Below, piece by piece: positions 50,814 through 58,436 of a stretch of DNA of 64,000 nucleotides. The notes under the pieces were generated by a model. That model was not told where the DNA came from, ran no database searches, and saw only the letters and a program-made list of their open reading frames with translations. Made by a program: the position numbers and the translations under genes. The DNA is from BMS3ABIN04 sp964553325 (GTDB lineage Bacteria; Bacteroidota; Ignavibacteria; Ignavibacteriales; Melioribacteraceae): the NCBI GenBank assembly GCA_964553325.1, contig CAZKKI010000082.1, forward strand, positions 62,001 through 126,000, read 5' to 3'. Position 1 is the first letter of the stretch. The number at the start of each line of letters is the position of its first letter.

Positions 50814-52390
50814 TTTGAAACCCCTTTTTTATTGAAGCGCGTTGCAAAAAGAATTCTCAACAGTCCGTGAAACAATACCGCTACGAGGGAAAGTAACAAT
50901 AGAATACCACCGATTGTATCAACCAATTCCGATCTGTCTCTTCCCGGCATATAGAAATCGGTTAGATTAGCCAAACGCCCGTTTTCCCGTGTGTGGCAAT
51001 CATTGCATTTTAGCGATTCCTCTTTTTTCGAGACCATATGATTAAGCGGCCAATTCATTTCCGTATGAATAAAGGATATTTTTCCGCTAAACGGCAAGCC
51101 GGCTTCTTCCATCCCCTTTTCAGCCGCGGCTTCCCAATTAAAATCCTTCCAAAAAGCTCCTTCGCCTTTTTTATCTGAATAGAGTTTCGGCTGAATTAGA
51201 ATTTTATTAACGGGATCGAACGGCTGGTAAGCCCTGTGCACTTTAACGGGAATTATTTTTGCATCCGGGTCCCGGTATTCCCCGTGAAGCTCATTTAATA
51301 CAACGGGCTTTGTTGTATCCTCTATAACATCACCTTCCAAATAATGCGAAGCCGTTCCGTTGAACCATGCGTATTCCGGTATAACGTTTTTCTTCCAAAT
51401 AAAACTACCTTTAATTGAAAGATATGAATGATTACCCATACTGTCTTCTTCAAAAAACGGTTTACCGTCTTTCAATTTTCCCGCTGTTGACCAATCCCAA
51501 TACATCTTTGTTGCATGTTCCTTTGCATAAACCGGAATATGACAAGTTTGACAGGCAACTTTCAAAGTGTGTTCGTTCAAAATTGATTTTTCATGCGGAG
51601 TGGAAGTATGGCAATCTTCGCAATAAATTCTGTTATGATTCATCGACGATAAAGAATACATTTTACCACCGATGTTATGCCGTTTTGTTACATGACAATC
51701 GACGCACTGCATATCTGTTCCGTCAGTACCCATATGAACATCCAATTCTTTGTTTGGGTAAAACATTGCCGATTCAAGATCGCCGTGTTTAACGTTATTA
51801 CCTCCACCGCCGTAAAAATGGCAAACTCCGCAATTGGTTCGCTTCGGTCTGCCGACGTTCATCGCAATTTTATTCAAATCCAGTTTCGGATCGGGTTTAC
51901 CGCCTTGATTCGGTGCTTTCGCATACGTTTCGGTATTATCGTGGCAAATCAAACAATCGATGTTTTTCGGATCTGTAAAGCTGAATCCTTTATCCGTCAT
52001 ACCATAACCAATATGGCATTTAGCACAACTTTTTTCGTTGCCTTGAGTTCCTATACAGAAATTATTCATTGCATTCTTTTTACCGATGGAAACAATTCCC
52101 CTTCCTTCAATATATTCTTCGCGTTCCCAGTTCCAATGATTCGACTTCATTATTTCTTTATCTGTTAAATTGTGGCACGACAAACATGCTTCCGTTACCT
52201 CTTGCGGATGTTTGAATTTCTTTTGCAATATTTCAAATTTGGTATGATCAACCGATGGAATGTGTTTTTCGGAATATTTTTCTTTTAGCTTGTCAAGTAA
52301 CGGCTCTTCGTAATAGCGCGTTGTTAAATTTCCGTATGCTATGAGTATCACCAAAACAATAACACCAAGCGTTCCGATAATTTTTTTCAT
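50810..52390 (-). CDS. Octaheme c-type cytochrome, tetrathionate reductase (OTR) family
   Basis: 526 residues with eight CxxCH heme sites: CLSCH, CAKCH, CLICH, CGVCH, CVDCH, CEDCH, CQTCH and CNDCH. An N-terminal membrane anchor or signal (IIGTLGVIVLVILIAYG) and a C-terminal helix (TIGGILLLLSLVAVLFHGLL) bracket the periplasmic part. The OTR family reduces tetrathionate, and in vitro also nitrite and hydroxylamine. The C-terminal helix and the coupled cytochrome b gene suggest direct quinone-linked electron flow. First gene of operon C. A partial copy of the MerR promoter element lies about 80 bp upstream. Confidence 0.9.
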   Translation of the reverse strand: MKKIIGTLGVIVLVILIAYGNLTTRYYEEPLLDKLKEKYSEKHIPSVDHTKFEILQKKFKHPQEVTEACLSCHNLTDKEIMKSNHWNWEREEYIEGRGIVSIGKKNAMNNFCIGTQGNEKSCAKCHIGYGMTDKGFSFTDPKNIDCLICHDNTETYAKAPNQGGKPDPKLDLNKIAMNVGRPKRTNCGVCHFYGGGGNNVKHGDLESAMFYPNKELDVHMGTDGTDMQCVDCHVTKRHNIGGKMYSLSSMNHNRIYCEDCHTSTPHEKSILNEHTLKVACQTCHIPVYAKEHATKMYWDWSTAGKLKDGKPFFEEDSMGNHSYLSIKGSFIWKKNVIPEYAWFNGTASHYLEGDVIEDTTKPVVLNELHGEYRDPDAKIIPVKVHRAYQPFDPVNKILIQPKLYSDKKGEGAFWKDFNWEAAAEKGMEEAGLPFSGKISFIHTEMNWPLNHMVSKKEESLKCNDCHTRENGRLANLTDFYMPGRDRSELVDTIGGILLLLSLVAVLFHGLLRILFATRFNKKGVSK

Positions 52391-52470
52391 TTTTATCTCT
52401 CAAGTGAAAGTTCGTGTAAAATTATTTTAGCTCGTAAAATATTTTTCAAAAAAAATGTCAGCAACCCTTT

Positions 52471-52486
52471 TCAAAATCCTTGCCAA
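52471..52486 (-). promoter_or_regulatory. Partial copy of the MerR-promoter element upstream of operon C
   Basis: The minus strand reads TTGGCAAGGATTTTGA, against TTGGCAAGAATGTTGA at operon B and TTGGCAAGAAAGTTGA at operon A. The -35-like part and first half-site are conserved, but the second half-site (TATCAAC) is not. Confidence 0.35.
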
Positions 52487-52652
52487 AAATTAATGGCGTT
52501 TATAATCTTTTATGGCATAAATTATTTCGTTTTTTCTTGTTTTTGAGAACTTACAGTATTTTTTTCTTGATTTAGATAATCGGCAGGCTAAAAGTAGTTC
52601 AATATTAAGACCGGTTTTCCCTTTTATACTTTACAACATAAAACATCATTGG

Positions 52653-54563
52653 TTATTCAAAATAAATTTTACAATCCGGTAACATTAACGATTTTACTTT
52701 TTCAAAATCTTCAAGCATCGCGCGTTTAATTTTTTTGTCATTTGCATGACATGTTAAACAAGCGCCGACTGACAAAATTTTCTTTTGCTCGGAGACGGAA
52801 AAAGGTCTAACGTTTTTTCTTGTTGCATTTTTCCCTCCGGGTTTTCTCAGAAATGGAATCCAAGCATCTTCGGGCAAACCGTCAAATCCGTTTTCAGCGT
52901 ATTCGGGAATGAATTGCCAGCTTCCGGCGGATGAATCTGCATTTTCAGAAAATTTCAATGTACCCCGTCCATATCCAATTGCAAGCGGATTTAGGTGACA
53001 GGTTTCGCAATCTGCAGCTTTCTTATTTATTGTATGCGAAAAAGCGGGTGCAAATAACCGTTTGAAAATTAAATCATTTTCTTTTCCCGTGAATTTGCTC
53101 TTGTCTATCGACAAAATCATGCCGGGAATAAAAGTTACAATTTCTTTTTCGCCGAACTTTTCTTTTACACCCAAAACGGGAAATTCTGCTAAATAGTCAC
53201 CGTGGAATTCCACCCAACTGCCTTTGGTGGGTTTATTTTTTAATAAATCATATCCTTCCGTCTCAGGCTCGAACGCAGTATGGCAACCAATACACTGAGG
53301 AGCCCACGAAGTATGACACGTTCGGCAAGCAAGATTTTTATGTACTTCCGCTTTGCATTCGAAATTAGGAGGACGAAGTTCAAGAGTATCTTTCGTCAGT
53401 TTAGTTACAAGTAGCGGTTTCCCCGAATCATTAATAAAAGTATTGAGTAGCGCTCGATTGCTTTTACCGATTTTCAAATACTGCTTGTTGCTATCGAAAC
53501 TTCCGGAGAGTTTTGCTATCTTTTTCGATTCGTAATCAAGTTCTTCTCCGCTTATTGTTTTAGGTGTCCCGAAAAAATGGCAATCGACGCAGTTTATTTG
53601 TAATTGTTGTTCTTTATGTTCATAAGATTGTCCGTCGCCCATTAGTTCATAAGAAGTATGACAATCGATACAAGCCAAACCTTTTCGGTAATGAATATCC
53701 GGTTCAACAAACTTAAAAACTCTACCGTCTGCCAACTTGCGGTAACCGTCTTTACCTTCTATTTCCTCCGGGGTTAAATCGGTTTCGTGCCATCCTTCAT
53801 AATTTGTCGATATTCTACCAGAACGACTATGGCAACCGAAACAGTGTGTATTTGTTACTTTTATTGAAAGCGATGGATGAAATTTTAAATATACCGAATC
53901 AGCCTTTGCTTTTTTAAGAGAATCATATTTTATCAATTCCACTAAAGCATCCGAAGAGTAATTTAAATGACAAGCATTGCACCCTCCGCCGCGGCTTAGT
54001 TCGGTTACCGGACCGAATTCTTTTTTCTCGTTTCCCAAATGACAAGAAGCGCAAAGATTTTTCAAATGAGTTTCTGCAGGTGAATCTCCCAATTTTTCAA
54101 CATGAAAATTTCCCGCCGGTTCAATTATTTCATCAAATACAAATTTATTAACGCTGACCACTCCGCTCATCGTTGACATTACGGAATTATCCACTCTTTC
54201 GGCAATACCGGGATGGCAATTAACGGTTCCGCATGTTTCTTTTGCATTTTGAAGATTGCCCGGAATTAAAATCATATTTTTGTGAGCCGCTTCTTTCTCG
54301 AGCGCAGATGGATTTCCCAAATGACAAGAAGAGCAACCGATATTTTTCGGATTATGACTTTCGGAAAAGCCGGTTACATTTGTATGGCAAGCGGAGCACT
54401 TTTCATTCTTAACAGTTTCGATTCTTTCCGGAATTTTCGATTCATCCTTCTTACACGAAAAAATTATTATCGCTCCAAGCAATAAAAATAAAAGTAACCC
54501 GTTTATCTTTTGAAATTTGTTTACAATAACTTTTTTATTTTTTTTGGAAAATTTTTCGGGCAT
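52653..54563 (-). CDS. Dodecaheme c-type cytochrome lipoprotein
   Basis: About 636 residues from the ATG at 54563, overlapping mobA by 29 bp. A basic N-terminus and hydrophobic helix (INGLLLFLLLGAIII) end in the lipobox FSC, so it is probably a lipid-anchored periplasmic or surface protein. Eleven CxxCH sites (CSACH, CSSCH, CASCH, CNACH, CFGCH, CIDCH, CVDCH, CRTCH, CIGCH, CETCH, CLTCH) plus one CX4CH (CGTVNCH) give twelve likely hemes. I do not recognise a named enzyme. Its neighbours suggest an electron carrier or reductase in sulfur or metal respiration. Confidence 0.85.
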   Translation of the reverse strand: MPEKFSKKNKKVIVNKFQKINGLLLFLLLGAIIIFSCKKDESKIPERIETVKNEKCSACHTNVTGFSESHNPKNIGCSSCHLGNPSALEKEAAHKNMILIPGNLQNAKETCGTVNCHPGIAERVDNSVMSTMSGVVSVNKFVFDEIIEPAGNFHVEKLGDSPAETHLKNLCASCHLGNEKKEFGPVTELSRGGGCNACHLNYSSDALVELIKYDSLKKAKADSVYLKFHPSLSIKVTNTHCFGCHSRSGRISTNYEGWHETDLTPEEIEGKDGYRKLADGRVFKFVEPDIHYRKGLACIDCHTSYELMGDGQSYEHKEQQLQINCVDCHFFGTPKTISGEELDYESKKIAKLSGSFDSNKQYLKIGKSNRALLNTFINDSGKPLLVTKLTKDTLELRPPNFECKAEVHKNLACRTCHTSWAPQCIGCHTAFEPETEGYDLLKNKPTKGSWVEFHGDYLAEFPVLGVKEKFGEKEIVTFIPGMILSIDKSKFTGKENDLIFKRLFAPAFSHTINKKAADCETCHLNPLAIGYGRGTLKFSENADSSAGSWQFIPEYAENGFDGLPEDAWIPFLRKPGGKNATRKNVRPFSVSEQKKILSVGACLTCHANDKKIKRAMLEDFEKVKSLMLPDCKIYFE

Positions 54564-55158
54564 CTTCAAAATCATTTAAAGTATTTATGTTCATAAAAAT
54601 ATTTTCATTATAAAAAAACTTATCGGTTATACCAACCGCGTTAATTTTAACGGAATTTAATAAATCGAATAATCTTACATTTATTTTATGCTTTTGTTTA
54701 TCGCCTTCGAAAGAAACATTTTTTAGAAGCGATTCGATTTCGGGCAAAACACTCTTGTTATAAATTCCGCATAAAGGCTGTAGTTGACCATCGGCAACGG
54801 GTAATGTTATTTCGGAATCTTTATAATTTTTCAAAAGATGTTCGATCAATTCACTATTTATAAAAGGCATGTCGATTGAAACAACAAAATTATATTCCGT
54901 GTTTGAATGGATTAATCCAGAATGAATACCGGCAAGAGGACCATAATACGGATAAATATCCTTAAAAACTTTAACACGAAATTTTTCCAATTCTTCAGGG
55001 CGATTGGAGATGAAAATCACTTCGGGGAAAAGAGGGTTTAACAAATCCAAAATTCTTTCGACGAATGTTTTTCCATTAATTTGAAGAAACAATTTATTTT
55101 CGCCCATACGGGAACTTTTCCCGCCGGCCAAAACAATTGCGGTAATGTTTTTATACAT
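54535..55158 (-). CDS. mobA: Molybdenum cofactor guanylyltransferase
   Basis: Adds GMP to molybdopterin to make the bis-MGD cofactor required by the DMSO reductase superfamily, including the PsrA homologue in this window. 207 residues. The nucleotide-binding motif is IVLAGGKSSRMG (8-19), with YYGPLAGIHSGL, VVSIDMPFINSEL and ADGQLQPLCGIYNKSVLPEI. It overlaps the start of the multiheme gene, so the two are co-transcribed. Other molybdopterin genes are absent. Confidence 0.94.
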   Translation of the reverse strand: MYKNITAIVLAGGKSSRMGENKLFLQINGKTFVERILDLLNPLFPEVIFISNRPEELEKFRVKVFKDIYPYYGPLAGIHSGLIHSNTEYNFVVSIDMPFINSELIEHLLKNYKDSEITLPVADGQLQPLCGIYNKSVLPEIESLLKNVSFEGDKQKHKINVRLFDLLNSVKINAVGITDKFFYNENIFMNINTLNDFEDARKIFQKK

Positions 55159-55260
55159 ACAAAAAAAGAGAATTATTACAGATTAAGCGCAAAATAAAAA
55201 GATACGCCGTAATAACAAAGTGAGAAAATACGGAAGTGCATTTTACGTTCAAAAATGCGG

Positions 55261-55833
55261 TTAGCGAATTATACCAATACTTAGCCCTTCCCCGTACATT
55301 TGATCTTTTACTTTTCGAACACTTTCCTTAAACAAGGCGCCGTTTGAAATAATGTTCTTTAATTCTTCTTCGGTAAATTTCCCAGTTTGCTCCAGAGTTT
55401 TGTATAATTCGTTCATATAACCGCGAATAATATAAAAATTTCCTAACTCGAAATAATTATTAATAACACTCATAAACTCGATAGCGTCAACCGCATTAAG
55501 CTTTCCTGTAATTTCTTCTTTGACCACAACAAAACTCCAGAGTACTTTTTTCTCCAAATAAAGCGCATAGTAAATTTCGCTTAACGGAAAACCTTCGTTA
55601 ATTCTTTCGATACCAACCTGTTGGAAATATTGAGCCGCGTCGTCATTCGAGGCGCCGGTTTGAAGCCAATGCAATAAATTTTCGAAAAGCAATTTCCCCT
55701 TTGCCCGTAAATCTTCGGCCGAAAGTGCACGGTAAGTTTCCAAATATTCACATTTTTTTACTTCTTGTTCCCAAGATTCGCTTAGTTTGTCGATGTTTTC
55801 TTCAACTATTGCGATTAAGCTCTCATAAACCAT
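55261..55833 (-). CDS. Stand-alone RsbRD N-terminal-like sensor domain protein
   Basis: 190 residues, all-alpha. The segment ENIDKLSESWEQEVKKCEYL followed by LLFENLLHWLQTG and NEGFPLSEIYYALYLEKKVL matches the RsbRD N-terminal (non-heme globin-like) sensor fold. The STAS, kinase or receiver output domain usually attached to it is absent. AAAAGGAGG precedes the ATG. It is transcribed alone in front of mobA and divergent from the copper-receptor genes. What it signals to is unknown. Confidence 0.75.
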   Translation of the reverse strand: MVYESLIAIVEENIDKLSESWEQEVKKCEYLETYRALSAEDLRAKGKLLFENLLHWLQTGASNDDAAQYFQQVGIERINEGFPLSEIYYALYLEKKVLWSFVVVKEEITGKLNAVDAIEFMSVINNYFELGNFYIIRGYMNELYKTLEQTGKFTEEELKNIISNGALFKESVRKVKDQMYGEGLSIGIIR

Positions 55834-55856
55834 AACACCTCCTTTTTAATCCTACA

Positions 55857-55887
55857 AAAAGATACTTTTTTCTCTTGATTAATTCAA
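55857..55887 (-). promoter_or_regulatory. Putative promoter of the RsbRD-like gene
   Basis: Minus strand: TTG (55885-55887), a 20-nt spacer, TATCTTTT (55857-55864), one mismatch from TAnnTTTG. About 24 bp upstream of the start codon. Confidence 0.4.
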
Positions 55888-56006
55888 TAGATTTATAATT
55901 CTATATACAAAAAACATTCGGAAGAAAAAGTATGTTCCAATTCGGATAAAAAATTCTTTTTATTTTCCACGCAAAATAGTATTTTAGAAAAAAACATTTT
56001 TGCCGA

Positions 56007-56384
56007 ATGTTTAAGAAAATTTTCTCCATATCATTCATATTTTTATACACGTTTATTATCGGCGCAAATACCGTTGCGTTTATTTATTTTAAAATTAACC
56101 AACATTATATCGCAAAAAACCTTTGTATCCAAAAGGATGATTTGGACAACTTGTGTTTGGGAAGTTGCTATCTAAAAGCTATTCAAAAAAGACTGCAAGA
56201 AAACGAAGACAAATCAGAGGGCACACAGGCCCACAATGTTAAACCTCCAGTACAATTTGAAACAACGCTGAACAAAGAGTTTGATTTAAATGCAAAGTTA
56301 AAACACGAAAATAAACTGGAAACGTATAACGATACCCCCCTCGAGAGATCTGTTGAACCTCTCACTCCTCCGCCGAAAGTATAA
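56007..56384 (+). CDS. Small membrane-anchored Cys protein paired with a TonB receptor
   Basis: 125 residues: an N-terminal hydrophobic helix (FSISFIFLYTFIIGANTVAF), then NQHYIAKNLCIQKDDL and NLCLGSCYLKAIQKR, then a low-complexity tail ending in LTPPPKV. The NxxYIxxxLCxxKD and CxGxCYLxK pattern is a recurrent Bacteroidota small-protein signature, often found next to copper or iron uptake genes. The three cysteines in a short span could bind metal. It lies 137 bp before the TonB receptor gene on the same strand. Exact function unknown. Confidence 0.7.
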   Translation: MFKKIFSISFIFLYTFIIGANTVAFIYFKINQHYIAKNLCIQKDDLDNLCLGSCYLKAIQKRLQENEDKSEGTQAHNVKPPVQFETTLNKEFDLNAKLKHENKLETYNDTPLERSVEPLTPPPKV

Positions 56385-56521
56385 TTTAAATCCGTTTGCA
56401 ATCGATATTTTTCAAAACCACAAGGGAAGTTACGCACTAAGCAAAATTATTGCATGCGGATTTACTTATTACTTATATTACATAAACTAAAACTATCTGA
56501 TTTTTTAATTTCGGAGGAGTA

Positions 56522-58396
56522 ATGAAGAATAAATTTATTTACTTTATTACGTTAGGATTGCTTGCCGTTTTCAATGTTGTAACAATGGCTCAAAAAGACA
56601 GTGTAGTTATTTACTGGCTCAGTCCCGTGGAAGTTACGGCAAAGCAACAGCTCGTCGGTGATAAAGATATTCCGATAGAAAAAGAAAACCTATCGAAAAT
56701 TTTAGATAAAAACGGGTTTACATTAATTAGAAAAGGCGTGTTTTTTGCTCAGGATATATTTGTTGACGGTTTCAAACGAAGCGACATCAACGTAGTAATC
56801 GACGGCGAAAGATATCACAGCGCATGCCCCAACAGAATGGATTCGCCTTTAACAAGAATTAACACAAGCGAACTCCAATCAATAACATTGCAAAAAACTT
56901 CGGCCGCATTGCAAGCCGGTTTAGCGGGAATGGTTCAATTTAAACGGTCTTTTCCCGCGGAATCCCTTAAACTTAAATCCGGTTTTTCAAAATCTTTCGG
57001 TTCTTTAAATAGCTACGATGCAACGGTATCGATTGAAAAATCCCATCATCGTTTGAATCTTCGTTATGCTACGGGAAAACCCTACGAAAACGGCGATGGA
57101 AAATCGTTCAGTGAACTTTATCCTTACAAAGACGATTTCGATTATAAACTTGCAGAGGGTTCGTTTTACGGCGGGTTCGGTAATTGGAAGTACACCGCTT
57201 CTTTTACTTATACCGAAGACGTGTCGTTCCCTTACTTATTGATGGACGAAAGATTAAATCGCGTTTTTAACGGCTCCGTAAGTTATAAAAACAACAAAAT
57301 TTATTTTAACTATACGCGCCATATCATGGATAACGGTCTTAGAAAAAGTCCGAACAACATGTTCATGGAAACAGATGCAAAAAATTTAACAATCGGGGCG
57401 GTTGGTTCGAATTACGAAATTTTCTACAGAAACTGGAACGATGATAATTATCTTACTGTTCCGGGCAAATTCCTTATTAAGAATCATCTTATACCCGATG
57501 TTTCTTACATTGCCGCTTCTGGTTTTCATCAACTCAGCTTAGGCGAATTAAATTTATCCGCCAAACTCGGTTTGGTTTACGAAAGCATTGGAGACAAAGA
57601 CCGGATGGACTTTTACAAGGCAATTTATCCGGATGCAAAGGATTCGAGATTTTTTGTTACGTTTTCAACCGCTGTAAATTACATGAAAGCATTTTCAAAT
57701 AAAGCAGCAGGCGGAATCATTTTGGAAGCCGCTTCCGATGCGCCGGATATAGAAACTTTATACATTTCAGTAAAAAAACCTGCTATGAAACCGCAATGGA
57801 GCGGCAATCCGGATTTGAATCAACCAGTAAGAGCTACCTTGAGAGCAATGTTAAATTATGATTTTTTAAGTTTGGAGCTATACGGCACGAGAGTGTGGAA
57901 CTATATAAATCTAACTTCCATCACAACCCCATCGTTAAAATACTTAACGTATAAAAATATTGATGCGTATATGTTCGGGGTAAACGCTTCGATTTCGTGG
58001 AAATATATCAACAGTGATTTAAGCTATATTTACGCTGAAAATACAACTACAAGTCAGCCGTTGTCCGAAATTCCACCGTTACGAATTTCTACAACCGTTA
58101 CTACTCCCGCATACCACGGAATTTCGGGATTTGTACGCCACACTTATAACGACGCACAAACGAGAATTGACGAGAACCTAAACGAATCTCCCACACCCCA
58201 ATGGAACAGATTCGATATGGGACTTTCATTCAATTACAAATATTTAACTTTTACTTTTTCCGTCGACAATCTGACTAACGCAAATTATTATCAACATTTA
58301 TCCTATGCAAGAGATCCTTTTTCTTCAAAAACGAAAGTATTTGAACCCGGTAGGATTTTCAGATTAAATGTAAGAGTTAATAAATTATTTAATTAA
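56522..58396 (+). CDS. TonB-dependent outer-membrane receptor, probable copper receptor
   Basis: 624 residues with a signal peptide (MKNKFIYFITLGLLAVFNVV). The plug domain has VFFAQDIFVDGFKRSDINVV and YHSACPNRMDSPLTR. The CPNRM motif (Cys102, Met106) reproduces the CxxxM copper-binding site of the OprC/NosA receptors. A beta-barrel follows, ending in NVRVNKLFN. A strong GGAGGAG site precedes the ATG. No cobalamin riboswitch-like leader is apparent. Copper uptake fits the high demand of a respiratory island, but this is by motif only. Confidence 0.85.
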   Translation: MKNKFIYFITLGLLAVFNVVTMAQKDSVVIYWLSPVEVTAKQQLVGDKDIPIEKENLSKILDKNGFTLIRKGVFFAQDIFVDGFKRSDINVVIDGERYHSACPNRMDSPLTRINTSELQSITLQKTSAALQAGLAGMVQFKRSFPAESLKLKSGFSKSFGSLNSYDATVSIEKSHHRLNLRYATGKPYENGDGKSFSELYPYKDDFDYKLAEGSFYGGFGNWKYTASFTYTEDVSFPYLLMDERLNRVFNGSVSYKNNKIYFNYTRHIMDNGLRKSPNNMFMETDAKNLTIGAVGSNYEIFYRNWNDDNYLTVPGKFLIKNHLIPDVSYIAASGFHQLSLGELNLSAKLGLVYESIGDKDRMDFYKAIYPDAKDSRFFVTFSTAVNYMKAFSNKAAGGIILEAASDAPDIETLYISVKKPAMKPQWSGNPDLNQPVRATLRAMLNYDFLSLELYGTRVWNYINLTSITTPSLKYLTYKNIDAYMFGVNASISWKYINSDLSYIYAENTTTSQPLSEIPPLRISTTVTTPAYHGISGFVRHTYNDAQTRIDENLNESPTPQWNRFDMGLSFNYKYLTFTFSVDNLTNANYYQHLSYARDPFSSKTKVFEPGRIFRLNVRVNKLFN

Positions 58397-58398
58397 AA

Positions 58399-58425
58399 AA
58401 AGCGGAAGCAAAGGCTTCCGCTTTT
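58399..58425. terminator. Bidirectional intrinsic terminator
   Basis: The stem AAAGCGGAAGC/GCTTCCGCTTT (58399-58409 with 58414-58424) has a 4-nt loop between convergent genes. Both strands give T-rich tails, so it serves the TonB receptor and the YeeE gene. Confidence 0.9.
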
Positions 58426-58436
58426 ACAACTTTTTC

